A stretch of 64,000 nt of DNA from Micropterix aruncella (taxonomy: Eukaryota > Arthropoda > Insecta > Lepidoptera > Micropterigidae): assembly GCA_944548615.1 (NCBI GenBank), contig OX155954.1, positions 38,883,598 through 38,947,597 of the forward strand, read 5' to 3'. Shown in pieces: positions 43,001-53,285 of the stretch. Below the pieces are notes generated by a model. It was not told where the DNA came from, made no database searches, and worked only from the letters and a program-made list of their open reading frames with translations. Made by a program: the position numbers and the translations under genes. The stretch's first letter is position 1. The number at the start of each line of letters is the position of its first letter.

Positions 43001-43590
43001 TTTTTTTAAATTTATTTCTTTATTGAGAAATCACACAGTATTACAGTAATAATATTTTTTTAAATGTATGTAGATTTACAATAAATAAATCCGGTTACGG
43101 ATTTCAGTAAAATTATATAAATTACGTATTTTTTTAAAACGATTTAATAAAACTAATTTTAGAAATACATAAGAGTCTAGTATGCAGTGTGTGTGTGTAT
43201 ATGTTTGTGGGAGTGTATAGAGCGTGTATGTGTGGAGTGTGAGCGTGTATGACATTAGTAATGGCGTATATAAAATATAATAATAATAATAATAATCAAT
43301 AAAAACTGCTAAAAACGAATAGTCAGCTTATTGTATCGGTTAGGGTTTGATTAACGGAGTATTTGTAAGTGATTATGGAATTATTAAACATATCAATATC
43401 ATTTAAATGGATATTATAAAGCTCACAGCAGCGTGTGAGTACTCCATTCCTTGATGCATTAGTTTTTAAACGCGGCAATCGAAACAGGTCAAATTGGCGT
43501 GTGGTCCTCATTAGGGCGTTAATATTGATCGCTCCCACCAGGCCAGAGCAATCGAATATACCATTCATATTCATATATTTGCATACTTAC
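43001..43590 (-). mobile_element. 5'-truncated Jockey LINE with 3' UTR
   Basis: Minus-strand ORF2 C terminus (43323-43574: GIFDCSGLVGAININALMR, FRLPRLKTNASRNGVLTRC, DIDMFNNSIITYKYSV) followed by a 3' UTR with (AAT)n and AC/GT-rich tracts and a tail at about 43003-43030. The C terminus and the UTR end match the copy at 12191/14384-14755, so both belong to one family. Confidence 0.75.
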
Positions 43591-43734
43591 GAATGATTTT
43601 GCTGTTGATACGAATTATTTGTATATGGTAGTAACATATTAAAGGTACGATGTTGAATTATGGCTAAATTAGATTAAGGCAAGGAAAAAACACTTATATA
43701 GCAAGTAGGGGACGTATTTTTTATCAAGATATCG

Positions 43735-43951
43735 TCAGAAAATCTCATTCTCGCTAAATATCAGTTTGATTCACGGTAAATATAAAATCAGCAATGATGA
43801 AATCCTAGAAGTAGATCGAGTACGTGATCTAGGAGTCGTCTTAGATGGCAAGATTTTATTGGATAAGCCCATAGATTCAGTCGCCAACAGGGATTACAGC
43901 ACCCTCGGTAATATTATAAAAGTTTGTAAACCTCTTACAAAAAATCGGTAG
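43735..43951 (+). pseudogene. LINE RT thumb fragment
   Basis: Encodes IHGKYKISNDEILEVDRVRD-LGVVLDGKIL, then IDSVANRDYSTLGNI. The RDLGVxLD motif follows the palm in Jockey-like RTs. About 60 residues remain; it is followed directly by a rep-B terminus. Confidence 0.65.
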
Positions 43952-44040
43952 TGCAACCCCAAGACTTTCCCGGCAAGCAGACAACCCCCCCCACCACACT
44001 TTTCACCCCCGATTGTAATTGTGTCAAGTTACTATGATGG
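43952..44040 (+). mobile_element. rep-B terminus only
   Basis: GCAACCCCAAGACTTTCCCGGCAAGCAGACAACCCCCC at 43952-43990 matches the rep-B left TIR and C-rich start. The rest of the element is absent. LINE-like 3' DNA with an AAATAAATAAATAAAATAAA tail follows (44090-44130). Confidence 0.6.
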
Positions 44041-44159
44041 TAAAAGTTGTATTTTTTATTATTTTGTAGTAGTTGTAACCTTAGATTAGATATGTAAAAT
44101 GAAATAAATAAATAAAATAAATAAATTATTATTCTTAATAATTAAACAACTAGGGACTA

Positions 44160-44589
44160 CAGCGGACAAGCCCGTCACCTCAGGAAGTTTTAATGATTAG
44201 TAGTTCTATCTCCCTGGAGTGAGCGCAGAAGACTTGAGGACAAAACAGTCCACCATCTAGCTACGCCACAAGCCCGTAAGAGGCCAACGCCTTAACCGCG
44301 AGATAGCCAGGAGTGTTACCCGGCGGGCCTACACTCACGCCATTACTTCCAATTGCGACCAGATTGGTTACGAGTTCGAGGATCGCTTGCGCGGTCCTCT
44401 CCCTTACGAAGCGGTGAAACAGTGTTTACCGAATCTATCGCGGACCACAGGGTCCTTTGCCCGGCTGTTCACCCAGGATCGGGTAGCCGATGGTCGTTTC
44501 AAGAGCAGTCGCCGTAAGGTCCGCAATCACCCCCGCTCTATAGGAAACAGTACTGCTTCCAGACGCCCCCGACTGTTAGTCAGAGTGGG
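44160..44589 (-). repeat. rep-A module Y, reverse
   Basis: Runs CGGACAAGCCCGTCACCTCAGG to GACGCCCCCGACTGTTAGTC. Next to it, after 13 bases of reverse X (GTTAGTCAGAGTG), module X starts in forward orientation: an inverted arrangement. Confidence 0.75.
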
Positions 44590-44808
44590 AGCTAACGGGC
44601 CCATGATGAGGTGGCCACGATGACCCATGTGTTCAGGGTCGGTCACACTCACGGGTCAACACCCATCCGTCGGCCTCCACGCACGGGGTGCGAACCTGGG
44701 TAGGACACTGGGTCAACCAGTCTCCCCTGGGAATCAAACCTCTGGCGCTCCTGGACGGTCTGCGCACCGAGCGGCGCAAGCCAATCGATTGTGCTCTCCG
44801 ACTAACAT
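44590..44808 (+). repeat. rep-A module X, forward
   Basis: GAGCTAACGGGCCCATGATG to CTCTCCGACTAAC. It is joined at GACTAAC to the end of a reversed Y (ATCTTGCGGTGTCGACTAC) instead of to the start of Y. Confidence 0.8.
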
Positions 44809-45316
44809 CTTGCGGTGTCGACTACAACGGGCGAGCCCGTCACCACAGGACGTTTTAAGGATTAGTCGTTCTGTCGCCCTGCAGTGAACGTAGAAGACTT
44901 TGGACAGTTTAATTCTACGTCCAGCTACGTCACAACCCGTGAGAGTCCAACGCCTTACCGCGAGTTAGCCAGGAATAAACCCGGCGGGCTCGAGATACTC
45001 GCGCCCTCACTTCCAATTGTGACCAGATTTCTCCGGTCTCTCGATTGGTTCCGAGTTCGAGGTCGCTTGCGCGGTCCTCTCCCTTACGAAGCGGTGAAAC
45101 GGAGTGCACCGAATCTATCGCTGCACGGTGTGCAGACCGTCCAGGGGCGCCAGAGGTTTGATTCCCAGGGGAGACTGGTTAACCCAGTGTCCTACCCAGG
45201 ATTCGCACCCCATGCGGGGAGGCCGTCGGATGGGTGTTGACCCGTGAGTGTGACCGACCCTAAACACATGGGTCATCGTGGCCACCTCATCATGGGCCCG
45301 TTAGCCCCCTATGGGC
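44809..45316 (-). repeat. rep-A copy, reverse, with internal deletion
   Basis: Y reversed from ATCTTGCGGTGTCGACTACA, jumping at 45122 (GAATCTATCGC-TGCACGGTGTGCAG) into X reversed, ending GGCCCGTTAGCCCC. The last GGGCCCGTTAGCCCC is duplicated (45293 and 45310). Confidence 0.75.
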
Positions 45317-45858
45317 CCGTTAGCCCCCGACTAACAGTCGGGGGAATCTGGGAACTGTATTGTTTCCTATAGAGCGGGGGTGGTTGCCTACCTTACGGCG
45401 ACTGCTCTTGAAATGACCATTGGCCATCCGATCCTGGGTGAACAGCCTGGCAAAGGACGCCTTGGACCGCGATAGATTCGGTATACTCCGTTTCACCGCT
45501 TCGTAAGGGAGAGGACCGCGCAAGCGACCTCGAACTCGGAACCAATCGAGAGACCGGAGAAATCTGGTCACAAGTGTAAGTGAGGGCGCGAGTATCTCGA
45601 GCCCGCCGGGTTTATTCCTGGCTAACTCGCGGTAAGGCGTTGGACTCTCACGGGTTGTGACGTAGCTAGACGTTGGATTGTATTGTCCAAAGTCTTCTAT
45701 ACGCTCACTGCAGGGCGATAGAACGACTAATCGTTAAAACGTCCCGTGGTGACGGGCTCGTCCGTTGTAGTTGACACCGCAAGATGTTAGTCAGAGTGCA
45801 GAGTCGATTGGCTTACGCCGCACGGTGCGCAGACCGTCCAGGAGCGCCAGAAGGTTGA
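45317..45858 (+). repeat. rep-A module Y forward, then X reverse
   Basis: GACTAACAGTCGGGGGAATC to GTTGACACCGCAAGATGTTAGTC, then GTGCAGAGTCGATTGGCTTACGCC (X reversed), ending near 45858. Y here carries both GACTAAC (start) and GTTAGTC (end), i.e. a 7-bp inverted pair. Confidence 0.78.
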
Positions 45859-46199
45859 TTAATAATTAAACACATCAATGGCTTTGCTATTGTTATATGT
45901 ATATTTTTTAAATATTGTTCTATTGTTGAGCTGTATATTTTTATTTTAAAAAAAATAGGGCGGGCGACAAAAGAAGGGTAGGCAAATAAGGAACCAGTCG
46001 ATTATTGACCGCATGGAGAAAAGGCGATCCATCTGAAAAGCCAGGCAGTCTTGTAGTCAGAATAATGTCGCTATATTGCGGCATTAATGGAAAAGACGCC
46101 TTTCGTATGCGACCGATTGAGGCGAACTGAGTGTCACAGTACGGTACTGGTACCTGATACGGTACCGGTACTGGTACCAACCGGTTCTGTGTAGATTGA
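45859..46199. other. No gene; GGTACC-rich palindromic patch
   Basis: Includes 46140-46182, where GGTACTGGTACC, GGTACCGGTACT and GGTACCAACCGG follow each other. A minus-strand frame (45941-46180) ends in an RT-like FLHAVNNRLVPYLPTL, but I cannot support it as a LINE relic. Confidence 0.4.
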
Positions 46200-46322
46200 G
46201 CCCGATGAACTGTTTGTTGACCCGATGAGCTTAGGTCGGCTCAACTCACGGTTCGCGGTAAGGCTTGGTTCTCTTACGGGCACGTTGGCATAGCTAGCCG
46301 GCGAGCCATTTCGTCATTTAAG
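46200..46322 (+). repeat. Diverged rep-A tRNA-like segment
   Basis: GGCTCAACTCACGG and TTCGCGGTAAGGCTTGGTTCTC resemble the Y segment CTCGCGGTAAGGCGTTGGACTC. It is interrupted by the Harbinger-like element at 46323. Confidence 0.5.
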
Positions 46323-46842
46323 GCCTTATTCCACCGAGACACCATGGTGGCGCAACCAGTCGCTGACACAAACAAAATGTATACAGCTTTATGGACGGTA
46401 TCTCACCTGGTATCCGCTTGGTTGCGCAACCGTTTGGCGGCGCAACCAGCACGGACGCGTACGGCGATTATTACTGGCAGCGCCACCACGCTGGTCGCGC
46501 CACCGATAATTAGTACATATGGCGTGTCACTCACTCGGCCGCCAGTCGCGCAGCCGGTGCTCCTCTTTCGCATGCGTACACTGTTGTTTTCAAGACATTT
46601 GCTTAGTTGCAGCGTACGCTATGATGGATAATTTCGATACAGAAATGTTTATTATCGAAATTCAAAGAATGCCACCTAATTGGGATAGTTTCTCGACGGA
46701 TTTTTCAAATAGAGATTTGGAAATAAATGTCGCGAATCTGTCGTCTATCTGGTGTCTAATCTGGTGTCTCGACTTGGTAGCTCAAAGACACCACGGTGCG
46801 CGACTGGTTGAGCCGCCATGGTGTCCCGGTGGAATCGGGCCC
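46323..46842 (+). mobile_element. PIF/Harbinger-like non-autonomous element
   Basis: 520 bp. TIRs GGCCTTATTCCACCGAGACA (left) and TGTCCCGGTGGAATCGGGCCC (right) match over about 45 bp, including CACCATGG and CAACCAGTCGC. Flanked by TAA on both sides (46320-46322, 46843-46845), the 3-bp target size of this superfamily. It still holds the first exon part of a MADF-type protein but no nuclease. Confidence 0.8.
46621..46740 (+). pseudogene. N-terminal MADF domain fragment
   Basis: MDNFDTEMFIIEIQRMPPNW-DSFSTDFSNRDLEINVANL: the pattern 'F-x-E-x-x-I-x-x-I/V-x-x-x-P-x-x-W-D-x-x-x-x-x-Y/F-x-N-R-x-x' is the start of a MADF DNA-binding domain. PIF/Harbinger elements encode such a Myb/MADF partner protein beside the nuclease. 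The rest of the domain is deleted and the frame runs into the right TIR. Confidence 0.65.
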
Positions 46843-46904
46843 TAAGTCCCTACGTTCATTAGAGTTTGCGATTGAAAGCACGATCAATATCACTATACCT
46901 CCAT

Positions 46905-47164
46905 GGGGTGACAGGTTCGCCCGTTGTAGATAACAACTGGGAGTTAATGGGCCCTTGCTGAGTTGGCCACGAAGACCCTTTCTGTTCAGGGTTGGTCACA
47001 CTCACGGGTCAACACCTATCCGACGGCCTCCACGCATGAAGTGCGAGCCTGGGTAAAGACTCTGGCCTTATGGTTAGTTTCCCCTGGGAATCAACCTTCT
47101 GGCGCTCCTGAACGGTCTCCGCACCGTGCTGCGTAAGCTAATCGACTGTGCACTCTGACTAACA
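46905..47164 (+). repeat. rep-A copy, left part (split by the CACTG element)
   Basis: End of a Y-like segment (GGTGACAGGTTCGCCCGTTGTAG), then X forward (46943-47164), up to CTCTGACTAACA. The Y part continues at 55406 with CAGTCGGGGGAATCTGG. Comparison with intact copies gives the empty-site sequence GACTAACAGTC. Confidence 0.85.
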
Positions 47165-48560
47165 CACTGAGAGAAATAATCTTCCGAAATTGGAAGATAG
47201 ATACGTCCCTTTTGACTCAGAAGGAAAATTTCCATCTAATTTAAATGGATATTTTGAACTTTTTTTTCCATCCAAAATTACCTTCCAAATATTTTCCGTC
47301 CAACTTTACCTTCCATTTCGAAAGGTTATACGTATACAAATTAATCTTCCGATTTCCTATTTCCTATCAAAATTATTTCCTTCCTCAATATCCTTCTGAG
47401 TCAAAAAGGAAGGTAAAATTCGGAAGGTAACTTTGCTTTCCATATTTCCTTCTGAACTGTCAAAAAGGAAGGAAAATTTGCAGAAGTAATATCCTCTAAT
47501 TCCTTCTTATTTGGCAAATTACCCTCCAAAAAATCCTACCAACAAAGATGATATATTTGGATGGAATTGTATTTTCCTACCACTTTTACTTCTAATTCCT
47601 ATCTAAATAGAAGGCAATTATGGAATATTTGAACATGGACCTTCTGTTTATAGGTGGATATTCCGTCCGAAGCATTTTAGGACCTTTTGTTGCGGAAGGT
47701 TAATCTTCCCAAATCCCAAAAAAACCTTCTAATATGGACGGAATGTGTAATATTCTGCCTTCTAAATACGAAAGTTAATCGCATATTTTCCTTCTAAAAT
47801 TTAAACTATCCTACCGTAAGAGAAGGTGCATATAGTAGGAATAGTCTTCCATTTCAGTTGACTGTTTTAGTTTTACCTTCCAATATATACAGAATTTCCT
47901 TCTGATACCCACCTAGTATCAGAAGGAAAATCTGTGCCTTTTCCTCCCAATTTAGGAAGGCGATTCGAGGATATTCCTTCTAAGCAGAAGGTAATTCCAG
48001 TAGGAAAATATTTCCTCCCGTTTTTACATCCTGTTGTAGGTGATAACTCCTTTCGAATATCTTAATTATTCTCTCGCGGCAGAAAGGAAAAAGCAGACGG
48101 TAAGTTTTTGCTGCCATAATTACCTTCTATTGTAGGTAGTAATTTCATATATTTGGGAGGATTTGTTTATCAGAAAATCCGGATTCGCCATCTGATACAG
48201 AAAGAAAAAACGGAAGGTATTCCTGCTGTAATTACGTTCTATTGTTGGCCATAAACCTAAATATTTTGAAGGTAATCCATGTGAACATCAGAATTATTCA
48301 TTTGCAACAAAAATATTCTTGATTCTAAACCTTCAGATGCAATGAATAACAGCTCGAATGGACAAGCCTTTCAAATATTTAGAATTACCACCTCAGAAAG
48401 TAACTACCGCAGGAAATTTATTACCCTTCGGTTTTCCTCTCTGTTGCAGGTGCAATGTGCATGTATAATTCGACGGGTCGGGCCTTCCAAATACTTTTGA
48501 AATTACCACCTAAAAATGAAAGTAAATATGAGAGAAACTATTACCTTCCATTTTTTTCAG
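47165..48560 (+). repeat. Left subterminal CCTTCC/GGAAGG array
   Basis: Dozens of short motifs such as CTTCCGAAATTGGAAG, ACCTTCCAAATA, AGAAGGAAAA and GGAAGGTAA, in both orientations and spaced irregularly by about 15-40 bases. Density falls towards 48.5 kb. Such arrays are transposase binding regions in CACTA elements. Confidence 0.75.
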
Positions 48561-49980
48561 TTACAAGATGATCATTTAGATATTCCAAGGGAGAAACTCA
48601 CTCGAATGTCCTTCCTGCAAATAAATAAGGAAAGAGTTATGAAAGTACCCACTAAACGTATTCTGCAACCCACCAAATACTTACACAATATTACTGTTCT
48701 CTTGATGAGTTTCTACATATCATATTAAACATACATTGGGATTAAAACAAAATGAAACAACTGTTAATATATGTTATCGTGAAATATATATTAATCCAAA
48801 AACTACAACACTTAAGTATAAAATCTTTCCTGGGATTATTATTGTGCTGGTTTGAGAAGGATGAAGACCCGCAGTCAGTGGCATTTCTTCGTCGATTTCT
48901 TGCTGATGTAAAATTAGCCAGGGAATTAATGCTTTTGAGATTTTTTTTCTATGCAATATGTTCGGTATAACAGTTTTTAGCCAAAGCCAGTGATGCCCTT
49001 CAGGTCGTCTACATTAGAATAACCATTTTCTGAAATGACATTAAAAAGAACATTATAAATAAATCATGACCTGTATTATTACCAAAGGACAGGCGGCTAT
49101 TTTTTGATTACGACATTTTGGCGCTGTACGCCACTGAGCTCAGTTACGATAAGCGAGATATAGGCATTTAAGGAAGTGTCAAACACCTACATTTCGGTAG
49201 TTTAAGTTAGTTTTTTTTTAAACAATTCATCAACACCTAAATGACAGTAGGTTAAGTTAAAACATAAAAACTAATTTCAAAAAAATATGTATTTAGGAAT
49301 CAGCGTGGTGAATATAGTCAGGTGATATTGAAAAATCAACAAACTAGAAGAGGTACCTAAAGTAGAATAATACCAAAAATAAAATTTATTCTTTTTTAAA
49401 ACAACTAATCTAATCGCTTCCGCCATAGATATAGGTGTTCGTAATATAGGTATTAGGATAAAAACTAACAACCTACCAAAATGTATGGTTTTAACACTTT
49501 TGAAGTGCCTATGAAGTGAAGCGCTTATTTATTGAATCCAAATAAATATTATTGCAGATTCGAAATCAGCGTGTTAAATATATACGGGTGACTTTAAAAA
49601 ATCAACAATCTAGGAGAGGTTCCTATACTGCATATATTAAATTACTGCAAAATTGAGAGAGACACCGACAACGTTACTATTTTATATAACATAATAATAA
49701 TTATTATTATATTTACTTCAATGCCTGGAAGCCGTCCCTGAACGTCCATTTAAACGTGAGTGGGCTTGTATTGCCTCCGATGCGCTAGATTTTGTGTAAA
49801 TTCACTTTTCACAATCGAGTAAGAACCTGTCTTTTCCGAATAAACATTACTTTTTGACCGTTGACAAACGATGCGCGCGCCTATTGCAATCACTCGTAAT
49901 TACATCAATGTACTGATTTGCGAAGCTGGCCGGTCGCCGGATAGGGTCACGGCAGTCGGGACGTAAATCGATTACTCGGA
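48561..49980. other. Inner region of the 8.24-kb element; no clear gene
   Basis: Two small plus frames (48516-48728 and 48752-48970) could be exon remnants: the first lies after a splice-acceptor-like TTTTTTTCAG. They match no family I recognise. Around 49305-49365 and 49565-49625 an AGCGTG..AAAAATCAACAA-CTAG-AGAGGT segment occurs twice, about 260 bp apart. Confidence 0.35.
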
Positions 49981-50140
49981 TGATCGATAAGTCTATTAAC
50001 CTATGTATTATACAACCCAACAAAGTCACTTTTGACTATGAGTCGACAAGAAACGGAGACACTAATAACATATATAATAAAATAAATGACGAAGTTTCAT
50101 ATCTATATAGTATTATTAAATATCTATCTATAAAGTATAT

Positions 50141-50235
50141 GCGTATATGTATTATGTATGTATATGTGTATGTATATGTGTATATCTATATATGTATGTA
50201 TATATTATCTATTATATGTATGTATATTTAAATAT
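50141..50235. repeat. (TATGTA)n-type microsatellite
   Basis: TATGTATATGTGTATGTATATGTG and related units. The 83-codon frame that crosses it is composition-driven. Confidence 0.85.
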
Positions 50236-50860
50236 TATTTTATCACATACTGTTATATTATTATGTACCTACACATGATTTACTAAATAATATATATTAC
50301 TCTTATTCATTAGACACTATGTATATAAAAAAATCATACCGTAAAACAAGTAATCTACACTAAATACATTTACAATAAGCCTACCGTAGTATAGGCGGGG
50401 CCTAATTAGGACGGCTTTGTAAACAAAATAAACTATATAGTTTTGATATACAAATTTGAATTTAAATTTAAAAAAATATATATAATTGTGATTATAAATG
50501 ATGTCAATATAAAGTATCGACAGTATTTACTAAAGTCTATTATATAGGTATGATAGGGCGGATATTTTATTTAGTGAGTGTACAGCGTCCAGCTTATTTG
50601 TATAGTCGCAACACACCTAGGAAACCTTGCATGTTTCATCGTCACCACAAATAATTGAAGAGGTCGGGGCAATAACGGATCTAAGGCACAATTTTTGAAT
50701 TTACACGATTTTAGTGAAATGGCATCTGTAAAGAAGGTTTCAAACCAATATCCCCGTTGTACGGCTATTGCGCGACATATGTCCTCACCAAGCTATAAAT
50801 AACTTGTTGCTGGCTTGCAAACCAGTGGATTTTAAAAAAACAAGAATATCATAAGCCACA
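50236..50860. other. Inner region of the 8.24-kb element; AT-rich, no gene
   Basis: AT-rich DNA up to about 50.56 kb, then a mixed stretch before the reading frame at 50872. No element ends were recognised. Confidence 0.35.
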
Positions 50861-50871
50861 ACAGTCAACAT

Positions 50872-51032
50872 GGCGACAGGTGATCGAATATCATTAAAGC
50901 GAAAACAGGTGACTTATAACGAAATAGACGGTATGGTTCAGGTTCGGATATTGGCTCTGACGATTCAGTAAACGATAGGGAAAATTCTCCACTAGTTCAA
51001 GTAAAAGTGATGAATCTACACCAAAATAGATA
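50872..51032 (+). pseudogene. Possible piggyBac-like transposase N terminus
   Basis: ATGGCGACAGG starts MATGDRISLKRKQVTYNEID; after a frame change the text continues SDIGSDDSVNDRENSPL. A start with basic residues, an E/D-I-x-x-hydrophobic helix and an acidic Ser/Asp stretch is usual for piggyBac-like transposases (DDE domain lost here). Identification is weak. Confidence 0.3.
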
Positions 51033-51134
51033 AATAGACATTTTAGTGGCTTGAGTCCTTTTTATTGCAGGATATGTGGCTTGTCTGTTAGGATATAACA
51101 ACATTTTATTTTTTTTTTTAATATAAAGTGGCCA

Positions 51135-51290
51135 TATAAAGCTCGTTTTGAATTTTTTATGTATATTTAGTGAATTTTATGTATATTTAGTGAAGTGTGA
51201 ATTTTATGTATATTTTTGTGAATTTTATGTATATTTTTATGTATATTTAGTGATTTTTTATGTATAGTTATTTTTATGTATATTTAGCAA
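51135..51290 (+). repeat. Minisatellite GAATTTTATGTATATTTAGT
   Basis: A 20- to 22-base unit repeated six to seven times with variation, on an AT-rich background. Confidence 0.85.
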
Positions 51291-51490
51291 AATTCCCTAC
51301 TGTTAATTTAATTTTACGCGTTATACGTTAATAATAAATTGTAAATATATAGTTTAAATAACTATACTGCACGATTTCATAATAGACAAACTCAGTTTAA
51401 TTCATATTTATTTATTGAACACATAAAACATTACACAGTTTATTTACAATAATACCTATGTATATTAGGCCTAACAAAACTTGTCATTAT

Positions 51491-51894
51491 TATTTTCAGG
51501 GGAGCTTCTGTACATCAAATTAAACAAGGAAATTGTTTTTTTTTTAATTTTGGCTTTTTTCCTGAAAAAAACATGTTTTTGTATATTAGGAAATTTTATT
51601 GTACAGTAGAATATTTCACATTAAAAACTGAGTGGAAAATCATTTACAACTTTTTTTGATTTAAGTCTTGGTTACCTTGTAAAATATTTCTTTATATTCA
51701 ACATTCGAATATTCAGGTTTTTTTTCTCAGTAAGATAGGTCTAAATCAAAAAAGTTGTTGATGAATTTAAGTAATTTTTTTTATGTATAATACAATCTCC
51801 TAACATTCAAAAAAATGTTTTTTCATAAAAAAAATCTACAATAAAAAAACGATTTTTACATTTTGTTTGATAGACAGAAGCTCCCCTGAAAATA
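51491..51894. mobile_element. Foldback MITE with 21-bp TIRs
   Basis: TATTTTCAGGGGAGCTTCTG-T at 51491-51511 and its exact complement at 51874-51894. TA at both borders suggests a TA duplication (Tc1/mariner-type). The interior is also largely self-complementary (CAACTTTTTTTGATTTAAG.. against ..AAATCAAAAAAGTTG). A related, decayed copy lies at 52515-52800. Confidence 0.75.
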
Positions 51895-51981
51895 TAAGGA
51901 CAAGAGTTGTTGTTAAACCTTATGTAGAGATTGTAGGTACACGCCGTATCTTACAATCTCCATGTTATAAATAATATAATA

Positions 51982-52206
51982 TCAAGGAACTGAAATCTTA
52001 AAGTAACTACCTACCAATCCTTTCTTTGCAGTGACACTTTGTGATAGAATAGTGTCTTTTTTTTTAATAAAAGCAGTTACTAATCTTAAAATTTCTTCAA
52101 ATTGTGTAGCCGGTAGTTTCACAAATCTGATGGCTTCAGTGGACTTTATATTTGACAACTTATTATACAACTTTTCCCATAATATCAAGTAGTGCTTTAC
52201 TCGCAT
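51982..52206 (-). pseudogene. PIF/Harbinger nuclease fragment
   Basis: The minus-strand frame reads FVKLPATQFEEILRLVTAFI, then KKKDTILSQSVTAKKGL. This equals the region before the first catalytic Asp of HARBI1-type nucleases ('F-R-M-x-P-x-x-F-E-x-L-L-x-x-V-x-P-x-I-x-K-x-D-T-x-x-R-x-x-I-x-x-x-E-R-L'). The catalytic residues are missing. It may be an exon remnant of a resident Harbinger element. Confidence 0.6.
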
Positions 52207-52254
52207 CTTCCTCTTCTTTTTTTAATTTTCATGGTAGCGACCACAATAGTCCCG

Positions 52255-52505
52255 GCAAGGCCTATTTTTGATGTTTGGGTAGTGCAGGTGCCATAACGGT
52301 CTAGATACTCGTGGCAAAATTACTTTGACGGAGCACACGCGAAACGTGTAACCAGAACTATAGAAGTCAAAGTACGCGGCTAGGGCTATTTTTTATGTGC
52401 AGGTGCCATAACGGTCTAGGTAATCGTTGCTAAATAACTTTTCAGGAGAACACACGATACGTGTAGCCAGAACGCTAGAAATCAAAGACTGAGCTAGGCC
52501 CGATA
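52255..52505 (+). repeat. Tandem duplication, ~125-bp unit
   Basis: GTGCAGGTGCCATAACGGTC-TAG occurs at 52284 and 52399, each followed by ACACGCGAAACGTGTAACCAG / ACACGATACGTGTAGCCAG. Two diverged copies. Confidence 0.75.
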
Positions 52506-52514
52506 GATAGGTTT

Positions 52515-52800
52515 CTAGTGAACATTAAAGTTGAAAAACATCTACAACTTTTTTTGATTCAAGCCTTGGTTACATAGGAAAATATTTTTTTTTTTAACTT
52601 TTGTATATTCAGGTTTGTTTTTCCCATTAACAAACACCTATATCAAAAAAAGTTGTAGATGATTCTCCACTTCGTTTATCACGTAGAATAATTTCTTATA
52701 TAAAGGAATCTTTTTAAACCCAAAAAAAATGTTTTTTCATAAAAAAGTCAAAATGAAAAAAAAATCTTGTTTAGTTTGATGTACAGAATCACCCTTAAAA
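52515..52800. mobile_element. Decayed copy of the foldback MITE
   Basis: ACATCTACAACTTTTTTTGA and TCAAAAAAAGTTGTAGATGA form inverted arms; the right end GATGTACAGAATCACCCTTAAAAATA resembles the TIR of the 51491 element. The left TIR is lost. Confidence 0.55.
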
Positions 52801-52924
52801 ATATGCCTGGTCGCTTCTAACATCCTGTATACTGAAAAGTAAGAACCCATTTCGAGTCGATGTTTTGGGATCGTTCGATATTAATGTGTCAGATGGTACA
52901 TCTCTAAGCCTGTATCTGCCCCGC

Positions 52925-53095
52925 AGTCAAATTTAGTAGGATAAACGGGTAATTCCCTCGGATTGAGGAATCGGTAGGAAAAGTAAAAAATAGGTGGTAC
53001 ATCTTTAGGCCTCTCTTTGCCAGCCAGGCATATTTAGAAGGAAAAACGGGTAATTCCATCAGATTGACGAATCGGTAGGAAAAGTAAAAAGATAG
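52925..53095 (+). repeat. Tandem duplication, ~113-bp unit
   Basis: AAACGGGTAATTCC-TC-GATTGA-GAATCGGTAGGAAAAGTAAAAA appears twice (52944 and 53057), preceded by ATGGTACATCTCTAAGCCT / GTGGTACATCTTTAGGCCT. Confidence 0.8.
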
Positions 53096-53189
53096 GGTAA
53101 TGTTTTCGAGCGTTTATGTACAAAAGGTATGTACCTACAACTAGCGAAAGTCTGTCTGTCCGGTTTTGGATTCTAGTGGATCCGAACAA

Positions 53190-53285
53190 CTTGGCGCTTG
53201 ATGGCCTGCTTATATGATCTTAGGTCGGCCCAACTCACGGGTCAGCTCCTATCCGGTAGCCTGCACTAAAGGGATTTAAGTTAGT
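53190..53285 (+). repeat. rep-A fragment inside the 8.24-kb element
   Basis: TCTTAGGTCGGCCCAACTCACGGGTCAGCTCCTATCCGGTAGCCT resembles X (GGGTCGGTCACACTCACGGGTCAACACCCATCCG). Short and diverged. Confidence 0.5.

Noticed and set aside
45941..46180. Minus-strand frame ending FLHAVNNRLVPYLPTL
   Set aside because: Vaguely RT-like, but without a catalytic or C-terminal signature that I can support, and the N terminus is a GGTACC palindrome.
47165..48560. CRISPR array
   Set aside because: The repeated motifs are short, degenerate, in both orientations and irregularly spaced; the window is eukaryotic.
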